Notes: generated by a model not told the origin, from the sequence alone. Shown: positions 17,865 through 27,126, counted from the stretch's first letter. The stretch is 64,000 bases of DNA from Geothrix rubra (GCF_030268065.1 NZ_BSDD01000005.1:308487-372486); one strand, 5' to 3'. Numbers and translations are program-made.

Positions 17865-19964
17865 ATGCGGTGCCCCTCGACCCTGGCCCTGATCCCCTGC
17901 CTGCTCGTGGCGGGTGTGGCCCCGACCCTGCGGGCCCAGTCAGCCGACCAGCCGAAGCCCGCCGGCGCCGCCACGGTGGAGGTGACCGCCACCCGCTTCC
18001 CCGAGGATCCGGTCAAGGTGCCGGCCTCCATCACCGTGCTCACCGGCAGGGACCTGGCGGACCGCGGCGCCACGGACCTGCGCAGCGCCCTGGCCCTGGC
18101 GGCGGGCATCAACATCGCGCCCGGCGGCGACGGCGGGCCGGCCTCCAGCATCCCCGAGTTCTGGGGCCTCAAGGAGTTCGACGCCTTCCTCCTGGTGGTG
18201 GATGGCGTGCCCTGGGGCGGGGCCTTCAATCCGGCCCTCAGCACCCTGGACCTGGAGAACGTGGAGCGCATCGAGATCCAGCGGGGCGCGGCACCCGTGA
18301 TGTACGGCGCCACCTCCTTCGTCGGCGTCATCCAGGTGATCCACCGGCACCCGGCGGACACGGAAGGATCGGTCCGGCTGTCCGGAGGCAGCCACGGCAG
18401 CGGCGGCGCCGCCGTGACCCTGCGCCTGCCCCGCTGGTCGAAGGTGGAGTCCAGCCTCACGGCCGACGTGGCCAAGCAGGGCTACGACGACCCCCGCACG
18501 GCGTTCAAGCGGGGCCACGTCCTGTGGCGGAACCGGGCGGAGCTCGGCGCCGGGATCCTCCGCTTCGACCTCGACGCCGCGGCCGTGGACCAGAAGCCCG
18601 CCAGTCCCCATCCCCGGGTGGGCAAGGTCCTCACCACGGACGTGCCCCTGGATGCGAACCACAACCCCGACGGCGCCTACCTCAACGACCGGCGGGCCAC
18701 CTTCACCCTGGGCTGGGACCAGCAGGCCGGCGCGGCCCTGTGGTCCACGATCCTCTCCACGTCCCGGTCGCGCCAGGACCTGTTCCGGGGCTTCCTGGTG
18801 GATGTGGTCACGACGGATCCCAACGCCCACGGCTACCGGGAGCGGATCGAGACCACGGACCTCTACTTCGACACGCACCTGGCCTGGACCGACCTGCCGG
18901 GCCTCAAGCTGGTGGCGGGCTTCGACCACCTCCATGGCGCCGGCACGGGCCGGGGCGGGGACTTCGACTACGTCGTGAACCTGGATGGCTCCAACGCGCC
19001 CGGCAGCGGCGCCCTGCCGCCGGCCGCCGACATCCGCATCGACGACCGCCGGGACTTCTCGGGCCTCTACGGCTTCGCCGAGTGGTCGCCCATGTCCCGC
19101 CTGGTGGTGGAGGGCGGCCTGCGCCTGAACCGCACAGAGGAGACCCGCCGGGCCTTCACCCTCGACTTCGCCAGCGCCACCCTGGACGGGGGTCAGGACC
19201 GCCGGACCGTGACGCGCCTCTCCGGCAGCGCCGGGCTCACCTGGACCGCCTGGCAGTCCGGCGCGGACCGCGTGAACCTCTTCGCCAGCTACCGGAACAC
19301 CTACAAGCCCGGCGCCATCGACTTCGGCCTGGACAGCACGCCCGGGATCCTGAAGCCCGAGACCGCCGAGAGCTACGACCTGGGCGCGAAGTCGCGGCTG
19401 CTGGACGGTCGGCTCGACCTCGAGCTGAGCACCTTCCTCATGGACTTCAGCAACCTGGTGGTCTCCCAGAGCCTGGGGGGGCTGCCAGTGCTCGTGAACG
19501 CAGGCACGGAGCGCTTCCAGGGCATGGAACTGAGCGCCGACTGGCGGCTCCGGACCGACTGGTCCCTGCACGGCGCGTACAGCTACCACGACAGCCGATT
19601 CCGGGACTACGTCCAGGACTTCGGGGGCACGGCCACCCAGCTCGCCGGCAAGCGCCTGGAGATGTCGCCCTACCACCTGGGCGCCCTGGGCCTCCTCTAC
19701 GCCCCGGCCCGAGGGTTCACGGGCTCCCTGGAGGCCCGGTACACCGGCGGGATCTTCATGGACAAGCGAAACCGGGCCCCCTATGGCGGCTACACCACCC
19801 TGGCCGCCGGCCTGGGCTACCGCGCCGCCCGCTGGGAGGTCCGCGTGAAGGGCGACAACCTCAGAGACCGCCGCGACCCCGTGGCCGAGAGCGAGATGGG
19901 CGACGCCCAGTACTACCTGCTCCCCGGCCGGCGGGTGACCGCCACCGTCAGCTACCGGTTCTGA
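17865..19964 (+). CDS. TonB-dependent outer-membrane receptor
   Basis: This is a 699-residue receptor. It has a signal peptide (CLLVAGVAPTLRAQ), a TonB-box-like segment (ATVEVTATR), a plug domain (PASITVLTGRDLADRGATDLRSAL region, VERIEIQRGAAPVMYG) and a 22-strand-type barrel ending in the typical aromatic C-terminus (VTATVSYRF). It imports an unidentified ligand across the outer membrane using TonB energy. The gene follows the two-component operon on the same strand, with 59 bp between them containing phased repeats, so it is probably the regulated target. Metal-chelate or vitamin uptake are options; the sequence does not decide. Confidence 0.88.
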   Translation: MRCPSTLALIPCLLVAGVAPTLRAQSADQPKPAGAATVEVTATRFPEDPVKVPASITVLTGRDLADRGATDLRSALALAAGINIAPGGDGGPASSIPEFWGLKEFDAFLLVVDGVPWGGAFNPALSTLDLENVERIEIQRGAAPVMYGATSFVGVIQVIHRHPADTEGSVRLSGGSHGSGGAAVTLRLPRWSKVESSLTADVAKQGYDDPRTAFKRGHVLWRNRAELGAGILRFDLDAAAVDQKPASPHPRVGKVLTTDVPLDANHNPDGAYLNDRRATFTLGWDQQAGAALWSTILSTSRSRQDLFRGFLVDVVTTDPNAHGYRERIETTDLYFDTHLAWTDLPGLKLVAGFDHLHGAGTGRGGDFDYVVNLDGSNAPGSGALPPAADIRIDDRRDFSGLYGFAEWSPMSRLVVEGGLRLNRTEETRRAFTLDFASATLDGGQDRRTVTRLSGSAGLTWTAWQSGADRVNLFASYRNTYKPGAIDFGLDSTPGILKPETAESYDLGAKSRLLDGRLDLELSTFLMDFSNLVVSQSLGGLPVLVNAGTERFQGMELSADWRLRTDWSLHGAYSYHDSRFRDYVQDFGGTATQLAGKRLEMSPYHLGALGLLYAPARGFTGSLEARYTGGIFMDKRNRAPYGGYTTLAAGLGYRAARWEVRVKGDNLRDRRDPVAESEMGDAQYYLLPGRRVTATVSYRF

Positions 19965-19999
19965 CACCTGCCGCTTCCGGTAAACTCAAAGGTTTGGAC

Positions 20000-20130
20000 G
20001 GACCGATGAAGTTCCACATCCTCGCGACCCTGTGGGTCGCGGAGCGGAGTCCGGGGGACTCCGCAAGGCGGGGCCCCACAGGAAGCGAATCACGATGGAG
20101 CAGGTGAAGGACCGATGAAGTTCCACATCC
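20000..20130 (+). repeat. Palindromic insertion flanked by 22-bp direct repeats at the miaB start
   Basis: The 22 bases covering the miaB ribosome site and first codons (GGACCGATGAAGTTCCAC and on) occur twice, at 20000-20021 and 20109-20130. The 87 bases between contain three structures. One stem is CGCGACCC-TGT-GGGTCGCG (20023-20041). A 9-bp stem GCGGAGTCC-GGG-GGACTCCGC spans 20044-20064. An outer pair, CCTGTGGG (20029-20036) and CCCACAGG (20075-20082), encloses the second stem and a GGGGCCCC palindrome. This looks like a small REP/MITE-like element with a target duplication. The upstream ATG copy now opens only a 36-codon frame. Confidence 0.7.
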
Positions 20131-21419
20131 AGACCTGGGGCTGCCAGATGAACGACCACGACGGCGAGAAGCTGTCGGGGCTGCTGTCGGCCGAGGGGTT
20201 CGAGGCGGTGGCGGAGGCCGGGGACGCGGACCTGGTGCTGCTGAACACCTGCTCCATCCGCGAGAAGGCGGTCCACAAGGTCTATTCCGAGCTGGGCCGG
20301 CTGCGGGAGGAGAAGCAGCGCCGGCCCCTGCTGGTGGGCGTCACGGGCTGCCTGGCCCAGCAGGAGCAGGCCGCCCTCTTCAAGCGGGCGCCCCACATCG
20401 ACTTCGTGCTGGGGACCATGGCCCTCCGCCAGCTGCCCCGGCTGGTGGCGGAGGCCCAGGCCGGCAGGGGCCGGGTCATCGACACCGGCGAGTACCCGGA
20501 CAACCACCTCTTCCCGCCCCAGGTGGCACGTCGGCGCGACACGGCCAAGGCCCTGGTGACGATCATCGAGGGCTGCAACCACGCCTGCACCTACTGCATT
20601 GTACCCACCACCCGCGGCACCGAGCGCAGCCGGCCCTTCGCGGATGTGGTGGCCGAGGTGCGGGGCCTCGTCGAAGCCGGCTACCGCGAGGTGGAGCTGC
20701 TGGGCCAGAACGTGAACAGCTACGCCGGCGGCTGCACCTTCGCCGAGCTGCTGGCGCGGGTGGCCGAGGTGGACGGCCTCGAGTGGCTCCGCTTCACCAC
20801 CAGCCACCCCATGAACTTCACGCGGGACCTGGCGCGGGAGCTGGTGACGAACCCGAAGGTCGCGCCCTTCCTCCACCTGCCCCTGCAGAGCGGCAGCGAC
20901 CGCATCCTCAAGCGCATGCTCCGCGAGTACACCATCGACCAGTACCTGGAGCGCCTGGGCTACCTGGGGGAAGGCCGGTCCCGCCTGGCCCTCAGCACGG
21001 ACTTCATCGTGGGCTTCCCCGGCGAGACGGATGAGGACTTCGAGGCCACGATGCAGGTGCTGGAGACGGTCCAGTTCGACGCCTCCTTCAGCTTCATCTA
21101 CTCGCCCCGGCCCGGCACGCCCTCCCTGCGCCTGAAGGACGACCTGCCCATGCCCGTGAAGTCCGAGCGGTTGGCCCGCCTCCAGCAGCGCCAGGCGGAG
21201 TTGACCCTGGCCAGCAACCGCCGCTTCGTGGGCCGGGAGATCCCCGTGCGCATCGAGAGCCGGACGGCCACCGAGCAGGGCTGGTGGCTGGCCCGCAGCG
21301 GCGAGTGGAAGACCATCCACCTGGCTGCCGGACCGGGCCGCGAGCTGCCCTTCGGCGAGCTGGTGCAGGCCCGCATCACCCAGGCCAGCCCCCACTTCCT
21401 GGGCGCGGAGCTGGTGTAG
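20115..21419 (+). CDS. miaB: tRNA-2-methylthio-N6-dimethylallyladenosine synthase MiaB
   Basis: MiaB is a radical-SAM enzyme that methylthiolates i6A37 in tRNAs. It has the N-terminal MTTase domain with Cys in WGCQMN, NTCSIRE and TGCLAQQE (ligands of the auxiliary cluster). The radical-SAM motif is GCNHACTYCIVP, followed by RGTERSRPF. The C-terminal TRAM domain is about 375-430. Its 434 residues match the family. The start at 20115 is the second of two identical ATG contexts; the first, at 20006, is cut off by the palindromic insertion. Expression might be affected by the stem-loops now in the leader. Confidence 0.95.
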   Translation: MKFHIQTWGCQMNDHDGEKLSGLLSAEGFEAVAEAGDADLVLLNTCSIREKAVHKVYSELGRLREEKQRRPLLVGVTGCLAQQEQAALFKRAPHIDFVLGTMALRQLPRLVAEAQAGRGRVIDTGEYPDNHLFPPQVARRRDTAKALVTIIEGCNHACTYCIVPTTRGTERSRPFADVVAEVRGLVEAGYREVELLGQNVNSYAGGCTFAELLARVAEVDGLEWLRFTTSHPMNFTRDLARELVTNPKVAPFLHLPLQSGSDRILKRMLREYTIDQYLERLGYLGEGRSRLALSTDFIVGFPGETDEDFEATMQVLETVQFDASFSFIYSPRPGTPSLRLKDDLPMPVKSERLARLQQRQAELTLASNRRFVGREIPVRIESRTATEQGWWLARSGEWKTIHLAAGPGRELPFGELVQARITQASPHFLGAELV

Positions 21420-21422
21420 CCC

Positions 21423-22292
21423 CTACTCCGGTTTGAGGGTGTAGCGCCAGCTCCGGGTCTCGCCGGGGGCCAGGGTCACGAGGCCGGGCTTGGTGGTGAA
21501 CTCGCCATCCCAGTCGGCGGGGCTGGCGAAGCCCTGCCAGGGCTCGAGGCAGAGGAAGGAAGGGCCGGGTTCCGGCTTGGCCCAGAGGCCCAGGTGGGGG
21601 AAGCCCTCCCAGGCCACCTCGAGGGCGGGCCCGCCCCTGGCTTCGAAGCGGAGCGACCGGCTGCGGACGCGGTCGAGGATGAGGGCGTCGTCGGCGAAGA
21701 GCCCCTCGTGAAGGTCCAGGATCCGGCCCCGCACCGGCGTGGGCCGCGGGTCGGGGGCGAGCAGGCCCCGAGCGTCCAGGCGGCGGATGGGATCCGGTTC
21801 GTCCTCCGCGAACACCACCCGGTGGGTGGCCTTCGGGAGGCCCGGCGCCAGGGGCCAGCGGAAGGCGGGATGGCCGCCCAGGCTGGCGGGCAGGGGGACC
21901 TCGCCGGGGTTCGTCAGGGCCAGCTCCGTGTGGAGGGCCCCGGCCTCGAGGCGGTAGCCCACCCGCAGGCGGAAGGCGAAGGGATAGGCGGCGAGGGTGT
22001 CGGCATCCTCTGCCAGTTCCAGGGCGCAGCTGGCCGGGGTGCGCCCGCTCCAGGCGAAGGTGCGGTCCCGGGCGAAGCCGTGCTTGGGCAGGGGGAAGTC
22101 CCGGCCGCCATGCTGCAGGGTGTCGGCCTTCAGGCCGCCCACGATGGGGAAGAGCAGGGGGGCCCGGCGCGGCCAGAGGGGGCCGCCATCCCAGAGGAGA
22201 TCCGTGCCCCGGTGGCGGAGGGTCCGCAGTTCCGCGCCCGCGGCCGAGACCTCGGCCTCCAGTTCCCCCAGGCGCATCCGATGGCTGTCCAT
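21423..22292 (-). CDS. Aldose 1-epimerase-like (LacX-type) protein
   Basis: This 289-residue protein of the galactose-mutarotase fold most resembles the LacX/YeaD-like branch: LLWDGGPLWPRRAPLLFPIVG, then LPKHGFARDRTF (catalytic-type His), LGGHPAFRWPL (second His) and FLCLEPWQGF (Glu at the usual catalytic place). It should interconvert anomers of a free sugar or sugar phosphate. There is no signal peptide, so it is cytosolic. It converges with miaB with only 3 bp between the stops. No sugar pathway genes are nearby, so the substrate is unknown. Confidence 0.82.
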   Translation of the reverse strand: MDSHRMRLGELEAEVSAAGAELRTLRHRGTDLLWDGGPLWPRRAPLLFPIVGGLKADTLQHGGRDFPLPKHGFARDRTFAWSGRTPASCALELAEDADTLAAYPFAFRLRVGYRLEAGALHTELALTNPGEVPLPASLGGHPAFRWPLAPGLPKATHRVVFAEDEPDPIRRLDARGLLAPDPRPTPVRGRILDLHEGLFADDALILDRVRSRSLRFEARGGPALEVAWEGFPHLGLWAKPEPGPSFLCLEPWQGFASPADWDGEFTTKPGLVTLAPGETRSWRYTLKPE

Positions 22293-22430
22293 GCCTCCAG
22301 CATAGGGTGCCTCCCCCCTGGCTTCCCCGCGGCCTCGCCGGGGTGGGGTCGGGCACTCTCAGGGTTCCGCCGGTGACATCTGTGCTAGATTGGCCCCCTC
22401 CCCCCTGGTCAGGCCATTCCGGAGCCAGCC

Positions 22431-22973
22431 ATGCACTTCACGGCGGACGTCATCGCGGCCACCCTCCACGCCCCTGCGGCGAACGTGGAGAAGCACTGGC
22501 CCCTGGTGGCCGGGGCCCTGGCAGCTCTCCAGATCGACGATCCGGCCACCGAGGTCGCGGCCATCGCCACCATCGGCACCGAGGGCTACACCTTCGCCCC
22601 CGAGCGGGAGGCCGGCAGCGAGGGCTACTTCCGGCGGGTGTACGAGTTCAAGCGGTCCCTGGGGAACACCGAATCCGGGGACGGCGCCAAGTACTGCGGG
22701 CGGGGCTTCATCCCCATCCTGGGGCGCTCCGAGTACGCCCAGTACGGCAAGCTCATCGGCGCCGACCTCCTGGCGGATCCCGATCTGGCCCTGGACCCCG
22801 GCCACGCGGCAAAGATCCTAGCCTATGCCTTCATGCTGAAGGAGGTCCCCAAGACCGCCGCCGCGGACGACTGGGTGAAGGTGCGGCGCCTGGTCAACGG
22901 GAACCTGGATGGCTGGAAGCGCTTCAGCAGCATCGTCACGGCCCTGCTCAAGCTGCTGCCCGAGCAGGGGTGA
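22431..22973 (+). CDS. GH19 chitinase/endolysin-like hydrolase
   Basis: This 180-residue protein resembles the predicted chitinase/endolysin group of glycoside hydrolase family 19. It has TIGTEGYTFAPERE (candidate catalytic Glu region), then GDGAKYCGRGFIPILGRSEYAQYG, which matches the family RGxxQLTGRxNY-like core, and LLADPDLALDPGHAAKILAYAF. No signal peptide or membrane helix is visible, so it may be released by lysis or a holin-like route, or act as a domesticated phage enzyme. GGAG stands 6 bases before the ATG. No phage structural genes are nearby. Confidence 0.7.
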   Translation: MHFTADVIAATLHAPAANVEKHWPLVAGALAALQIDDPATEVAAIATIGTEGYTFAPEREAGSEGYFRRVYEFKRSLGNTESGDGAKYCGRGFIPILGRSEYAQYGKLIGADLLADPDLALDPGHAAKILAYAFMLKEVPKTAAADDWVKVRRLVNGNLDGWKRFSSIVTALLKLLPEQG

Positions 22974-22986
22974 ACCCGCCGGAGGC

Positions 22987-23072
22987 TGGTGCTCCCGCCC
23001 GGATTCGAACCGGGACGCCGTTGCCGGCAGCGGATTTTAAGTCCGCGGCGTCTGCCATTCCGCCACGGGAGC
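22987..23072 (-). tRNA. tRNA-Leu (anticodon UAA)
   Basis: The minus strand folds into a class II tRNA: acceptor stem GCTCCCG/CGGGAGC, anticodon loop CTTAAAA giving UAA, a long variable arm (TGCCGGCAACGGCG), T-loop GGTTCGAATCC and an encoded CCA end. The gene stands alone between two plus-strand genes. Confidence 0.95.
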
Positions 23073-23131
23073 GCCCTCCCAGCCTAACGGGAGGGCCCGG
23101 CGCTGTGGTAGCTTCCTCGCGGAGGGAACCC

Positions 23132-23458
23132 GTGCGAGGCGTCCTGGCGGTCCTGCTGCTCGTTCCGGTCCTCCCGGTCCGGGCGGAGGATCGTGACCTG
23201 AAGCGCTTCTACGAGGCCCGGTGCGCCGTCTGCCACGGCGCGGACGGCACGGGGCGAGGGCCGGGCGGAATCCGCCTGGGACCGGCCAGCTTCGCGGACC
23301 CGAAGACCTTCGGCACCGCCTCCGACGGGGACCTGGCACGGGCCATCCGCCAGGGCAGCGGGGCCATGCCCGCTTTCGGGTTCGTCCTGGACGACGGGGA
23401 GGCCCGGCGGATGGTACGGGAGGTGATCCGCCCCATGGGTCCGAGGAAACATCGCTGA
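23132..23458 (+). CDS. Small secreted c-type cytochrome
   Basis: This 108-residue protein starts with GTG at 23132, five bases after GGAGGG. A signal peptide (VLAVLLLVPVLPVRAE) leads into a mono-haem cytochrome c domain with the attachment motif CAVCH and a distal Met candidate in GSGAMPAFGF. It should be a soluble periplasmic electron carrier. A second cytochrome gene follows 67 bp downstream on the same strand; the pair probably works in one electron-transfer route. Membrane-bound partners are not in the window. Confidence 0.85.
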   Translation: MRGVLAVLLLVPVLPVRAEDRDLKRFYEARCAVCHGADGTGRGPGGIRLGPASFADPKTFGTASDGDLARAIRQGSGAMPAFGFVLDDGEARRMVREVIRPMGPRKHR

Positions 23459-23525
23459 CCGGCCCTTGCGCGCCGCCGTTCTGGAGGCATGTTGGAACGT
23501 CCGCTTTCCGGGAGGTGCCGTGGGC

Positions 23526-23873
23526 ATGCGTACCCTTCTCCCCCTGCTGTGCGTCACGGGCCTCATGGCCCAGGCTCCGGCCCGGTCCGTGGACGATCTG
23601 CGGGCCTTCTTCCAGCAGAACTGCGTGAAGTGCCACGGGGTCGACGGTTCCGCCCTGGGTCCGGACGGGAAGAAGCTCAGGGGCTTCGATTTCACCGACG
23701 CGACCAAGGCGGCGGACCTGAACGACGCGAAGATGGTCCGGACCATCCAGAAGGGGATCTTCTTCGGCTGGATCATGCCTTCCTTCAAGGGGGAACTCAG
23801 CGAGGCGGACGCGGAGCTCATGGTCAAGGAGGTCCTGCGCAAGGCCCAGAAGGGGAAGCCCATCGCGCGGTAG
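23526..23873 (+). CDS. Small secreted c-type cytochrome
   Basis: This 115-residue protein has a signal peptide (LLPLLCVTGLMAQ) and one haem site, CVKCH, followed by a Met-containing loop (GWIMPSFKGELSEADAELM). It resembles the cytochrome c class often fused to or paired with quinone or alcohol oxidoreductases. ATG at 23526 is chosen; a GTG two codons earlier (23520) is nearer the GGAGG and could also serve. The helicase gene begins only 9 bp after its stop, so read-through transcription is likely. Confidence 0.85.
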   Translation: MRTLLPLLCVTGLMAQAPARSVDDLRAFFQQNCVKCHGVDGSALGPDGKKLRGFDFTDATKAADLNDAKMVRTIQKGIFFGWIMPSFKGELSEADAELMVKEVLRKAQKGKPIAR

Positions 23874-23882
23874 CATGAGGGG

Positions 23883-26189
23883 ATGCCCGGCGACGCCCCC
23901 GACCTTTCCGACCACCCCCTGATGAAGCACCTGAACGCCCCCCAGCGGGAGGCGGTCTGCCATGCCCATGGCCCGCTGCTCATCCTGGCGGGTGCCGGCT
24001 CGGGGAAGACCACGGTCATCACCCGCCGCATCGCCTGGCTCATCGAGGAGGAGGGCGTCCATCCCGGCTCCATCCTGGCCATGACGTTCACCAACAAGGC
24101 GGCGGAGGAGATGCGCGACCGCGTGCAGCGGCTCGTCTCGGTGCCCCTCGAGCAGCTGTGGGTCAGCACCTTCCACAGCTTCTGCACCCGCATCCTGCGC
24201 CGGGAGGGCGACCGCACGCCCGTGGGCCGGGACTTCGTCATCTTCGATCCCTCCGACCAGAAGAGCCTCATGAAGCAGGTCCTGGCCGAACTCCACCTGC
24301 CCGAGAAGCAGTTCCATCCCCGGAAGGTGCTGGAGGTGATCTCGGACTTCAAGAACCGCTGCCTGCTCCCGGAGGAGGCGCGGGAGGAGGCGCTGGATCC
24401 CTGGACGCGGAAGGTCCTGGAGGCCTACGACCTCTACCAGAAGGGCCTGCGCAGCCACCGGGCCTGCGACTTCGACGACCTGCTGCTCTACACGGAGCGC
24501 CTCTTCCGCGAGCCCGCCCTCCAGACGGCCTACGGCGACCGCTTCAAGTTCATCCTCGTGGACGAGTACCAGGACACCAACCGGGCCCAGTACCTGCTCG
24601 TGCAGCACCTCGCGCGGCGACACCACAACCTCTGCGTGGTGGGCGACGAGGACCAGTCCATCTACGGCTGGCGTGGCGCGGACATCCGCAACATCCTGGA
24701 CTTCCAGCGGGACTTCCCGGAGGCGGTGCAGATCAAGCTGGAGCAGAACTACCGCAGCACCCAGCGCATCCTCGACGCCGCCAGCTCGGTCATCGCCAAC
24801 AACTCCCAGCGCCTGGGCAAGACGCTGTGGAGCGACCTGGGCCACGGCGAATCCATCGTCTTCAAGCTGACGGACGAGGGGCGCCTGGAGGCGGAGTGGG
24901 TGGTGCAGCGCATCCTGGAACTCCGCGCCACGGATGCGGAGGCCAAGGTGGCCGTGCTCTACCGGGCCAACTGGCAGTCCCGGCAGCTGGAAGAGGCCCT
25001 GCGCGCCAGGAACCTGCCCTACCGGCTCGTGGGCGGCGTGAAGTTCTACGAGCGCCAGGAGGTGAAGGACCTGATCTCCTACCTGCGCCTGGTGTCGAAC
25101 CCCTTCGACCTGGTGAGCTTCCGCCGCTGCGTGAACGCCCCCAGCCGGGGCGTGGGGCCCACCACCCTCGCGAAGATCGAGGGGGCCATCCCCGAGGGCG
25201 GGACGGCCCTGGAGGGCCTGGCGGACCTGCTCCGCCGGGGCGAACTGAAGGGCCGCGCCCAGCGCGAGATGGGGCGCTTCCTGGAGCTCTTCCGCCGGGC
25301 CGCGGGGGAGCGCGAGGCCCAGGGCCTGGCGGGCCTGGTGCGGTGGGTGCTCCAGGAGAGCGGCTACCTGCAGAGCCTGGAGGACGAGGGCACCCTGGAG
25401 GCCGAGGGCCGCATCCGCAACCTGGAGGAGTTCCTCAGCGCGGCGGCGGAGGCGGAATCCCTCGGGGTGCGGCTGTCGGAGTTCCTCGACCGCATCACCC
25501 TGGCCGCGGACGCGGACCAGGTGGAGGAGAGCGCCCACCTCAGCCTCATGACCATCCACTGCGCCAAGGGGCTGGAGTTCCCCTACGTCTTCGTGGTGGG
25601 CATGGAAGAGGACGTCTTCCCGAACCGCAACGCCCGGGAGACGCCCGAGGGCCTGGAGGAGGAGCGCCGCCTCTTCTATGTGGCCATCACCCGCGCCCAG
25701 CGCCGCCTCACGCTCACGGCCGCCCGCCGCCGGCGCATCATGGGCACGGAGATGCTGGGGATGCCCAGCCGCTTCCTGCGGGAGATCCCCGCCGAGGCCC
25801 TGCAGGCCCCCATCCGGTGGGGCACGGAGCTGTACCAGGCCGGCGAGGGCGTGCGGCCCGGCAGCTCCTTCACGCGGGGCGCCGGCGGGGCCTCCGTCGC
25901 CACCGAGCTCCAGCGCATCCGGGGCTTCTTCGACCGGGTGCGGGCGCAGGCGGAGGAGCCTGCCGATCCCAGCGGCCACCGCGACGAGCAACCGGAGCCT
26001 GAACCGGAATCCCGCCCGGCGGCCGGGGCCTGGCCCGGCGGCACCCGCGTCCGCAGCCCCCGGTTCGGGCGGGGCATCATCGTCGCCAGCTCCGGAAGCG
26101 GGGATGGGCTGACCTACACCGTGCGCTTCGCGGAGGCTGGGGAGAAGCGGATCGTGGCCCGCTTCGGCATGCTCGAGAAGGAAGGCTGA
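23883..26189 (+). CDS. pcrA: ATP-dependent DNA helicase UvrD/PcrA
   Basis: This is an SF1A 3'-5' helicase for repair and replication. Motifs in order: Walker A LILAGAGSGKTTV (residues 37-43 core), TFTNKAAEEM, VSTFHSFCTRILR, Walker B LVDEYQDTN, GDEDQSIYGWRGA, QNYRS, VKFYERQEVKDLISYLR, MTIHCAKGLEFPYVFVVG and VAITRAQ. The 768 residues are normal for PcrA. The C-terminus carries the Tudor-like RNA-polymerase/DNA-contact domain (VRSPRFGRGIIVASSG). The stop is followed by 16 bp and a convergent gene. It is the only DNA repair gene besides mutS2 in the window. Confidence 0.93.
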   Translation: MPGDAPDLSDHPLMKHLNAPQREAVCHAHGPLLILAGAGSGKTTVITRRIAWLIEEEGVHPGSILAMTFTNKAAEEMRDRVQRLVSVPLEQLWVSTFHSFCTRILRREGDRTPVGRDFVIFDPSDQKSLMKQVLAELHLPEKQFHPRKVLEVISDFKNRCLLPEEAREEALDPWTRKVLEAYDLYQKGLRSHRACDFDDLLLYTERLFREPALQTAYGDRFKFILVDEYQDTNRAQYLLVQHLARRHHNLCVVGDEDQSIYGWRGADIRNILDFQRDFPEAVQIKLEQNYRSTQRILDAASSVIANNSQRLGKTLWSDLGHGESIVFKLTDEGRLEAEWVVQRILELRATDAEAKVAVLYRANWQSRQLEEALRARNLPYRLVGGVKFYERQEVKDLISYLRLVSNPFDLVSFRRCVNAPSRGVGPTTLAKIEGAIPEGGTALEGLADLLRRGELKGRAQREMGRFLELFRRAAGEREAQGLAGLVRWVLQESGYLQSLEDEGTLEAEGRIRNLEEFLSAAAEAESLGVRLSEFLDRITLAADADQVEESAHLSLMTIHCAKGLEFPYVFVVGMEEDVFPNRNARETPEGLEEERRLFYVAITRAQRRLTLTAARRRRIMGTEMLGMPSRFLREIPAEALQAPIRWGTELYQAGEGVRPGSSFTRGAGGASVATELQRIRGFFDRVRAQAEEPADPSGHRDEQPEPEPESRPAAGAWPGGTRVRSPRFGRGIIVASSGSGDGLTYTVRFAEAGEKRIVARFGMLEKEG

Positions 26190-26205
26190 AGCGGGCCTGG
26201 CCCCC

Positions 26206-27126
26206 TCACAGCAGGTCCAGCAGGGCGTCCTCCGGCGAGGGGAACCGGAAGGGGAAGTCCAGGGCCTCGGCCTTCCCGGGATGCACGTAGGCGCCCCGCA
26301 GGAGCAGGTCGCGTCCCATCTCGCCCAGGGCCAGGCGGAGGCCCGCCGCGGCGAGGAAGCCCGGGATGGGCAGGAGGGGGCGATGGAGCCGCTTGGCCAC
26401 CAGGCTCAGGAAGACCGCCTGGGAGACGGGTTCGGGGGCCGTGGCATTGAAGGGGCCCTCCCAGGCCGGATTCCGGGCGGCCTCCAGCAGCATCGCCACC
26501 AGGTCGTGGAGGTGGATCCAGCTGAGCCCCTGCCGGCCGTGACCCAACCGGCTGCCGGCGAACAGCCGAACGGGCAGGGCCATCTTGGGCAGGGCGCCGC
26601 CGCGCCGGGCCAGCACCACGCCGATGCGGGCGATCGCCACGCGCACGCCCAGGTCCCGGGCGGGCAGGGCGGCGGCCTCCCAGGCCCGGCAGACGTCGGG
26701 CAGGAAGCCCGTTCCGGCCGGAGCGAGCTCGCTGAGGGGGGTGTCGTCGTCGGTCGTCCCGTAGTAGCCGATGGCGGAGGCGTTCACGAGCACGGTGGGG
26801 CGCCGGGCGCAGGTCCGGAGGCCCTCGACCAGGTCCTCGGTGGGGCCGACGCGGCTCTCGAGGAGGGCCTTCCTGCGCCGGGCGCTCCACCGCCGGTCCG
26901 CGATGCCCTCGCCGGCCAGGTTGAAGACGGCGCCTGCGCCCTCCAGGACTTCGGCGGGGTTCTCCCACCCGTTTGCCGTCGCGCCCGTGGGGAGCACCGC
27001 CGAAGCCGGGCGGCGCGTGAGGACCACGACCTCGGTGCCCTGGGCCAGCAGGGCCTTCACGAGGGCCCGGCCCACCAGGCCGGTGCCTCCGGCCACCACC
27101 GCGCGCTGCAAGGGCTGTTCGGCCAT
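26206..27126 (-). CDS. TIGR01777-type NAD(P)-dependent epimerase (YfcH-like)
   Basis: This 306-residue extended short-chain dehydrogenase has the Rossmann motif AVVAGGTGLVGRALVKALL at the N-terminus, FNLAGEGIADRRW, VNASAIGYYG (the Tyr of the usual Tyr-x3-Lys is here followed by GTTD) and the C-terminal DUF1731-type tail (LRLALGEMGRDLLLRG, AEALDFPFRFPS). These features define the YfcH/SulA-like family, whose substrate is not known. The ATG at 27126 is preceded by GGAG at good distance. It diverges from the FAD oxidoreductase gene across 132 bp. Confidence 0.85.
   Translation of the reverse strand: MAEQPLQRAVVAGGTGLVGRALVKALLAQGTEVVVLTRRPASAVLPTGATANGWENPAEVLEGAGAVFNLAGEGIADRRWSARRRKALLESRVGPTEDLVEGLRTCARRPTVLVNASAIGYYGTTDDDTPLSELAPAGTGFLPDVCRAWEAAALPARDLGVRVAIARIGVVLARRGGALPKMALPVRLFAGSRLGHGRQGLSWIHLHDLVAMLLEAARNPAWEGPFNATAPEPVSQAVFLSLVAKRLHRPLLPIPGFLAAAGLRLALGEMGRDLLLRGAYVHPGKAEALDFPFRFPSPEDALLDLL

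Noticed and set aside
22431..22973. Prophage remnant around the GH19-like gene
   Set aside because: No integrase, capsid or holin gene is nearby, and the flanking genes are ordinary chromosomal ones.
23073..23096. Inverted repeat GCCCTCCC/GGGAGGGC as terminator of tRNA-Leu(UAA)
   Set aside because: It lies upstream of the minus-strand tRNA, not downstream, and has no U-run toward any gene end.
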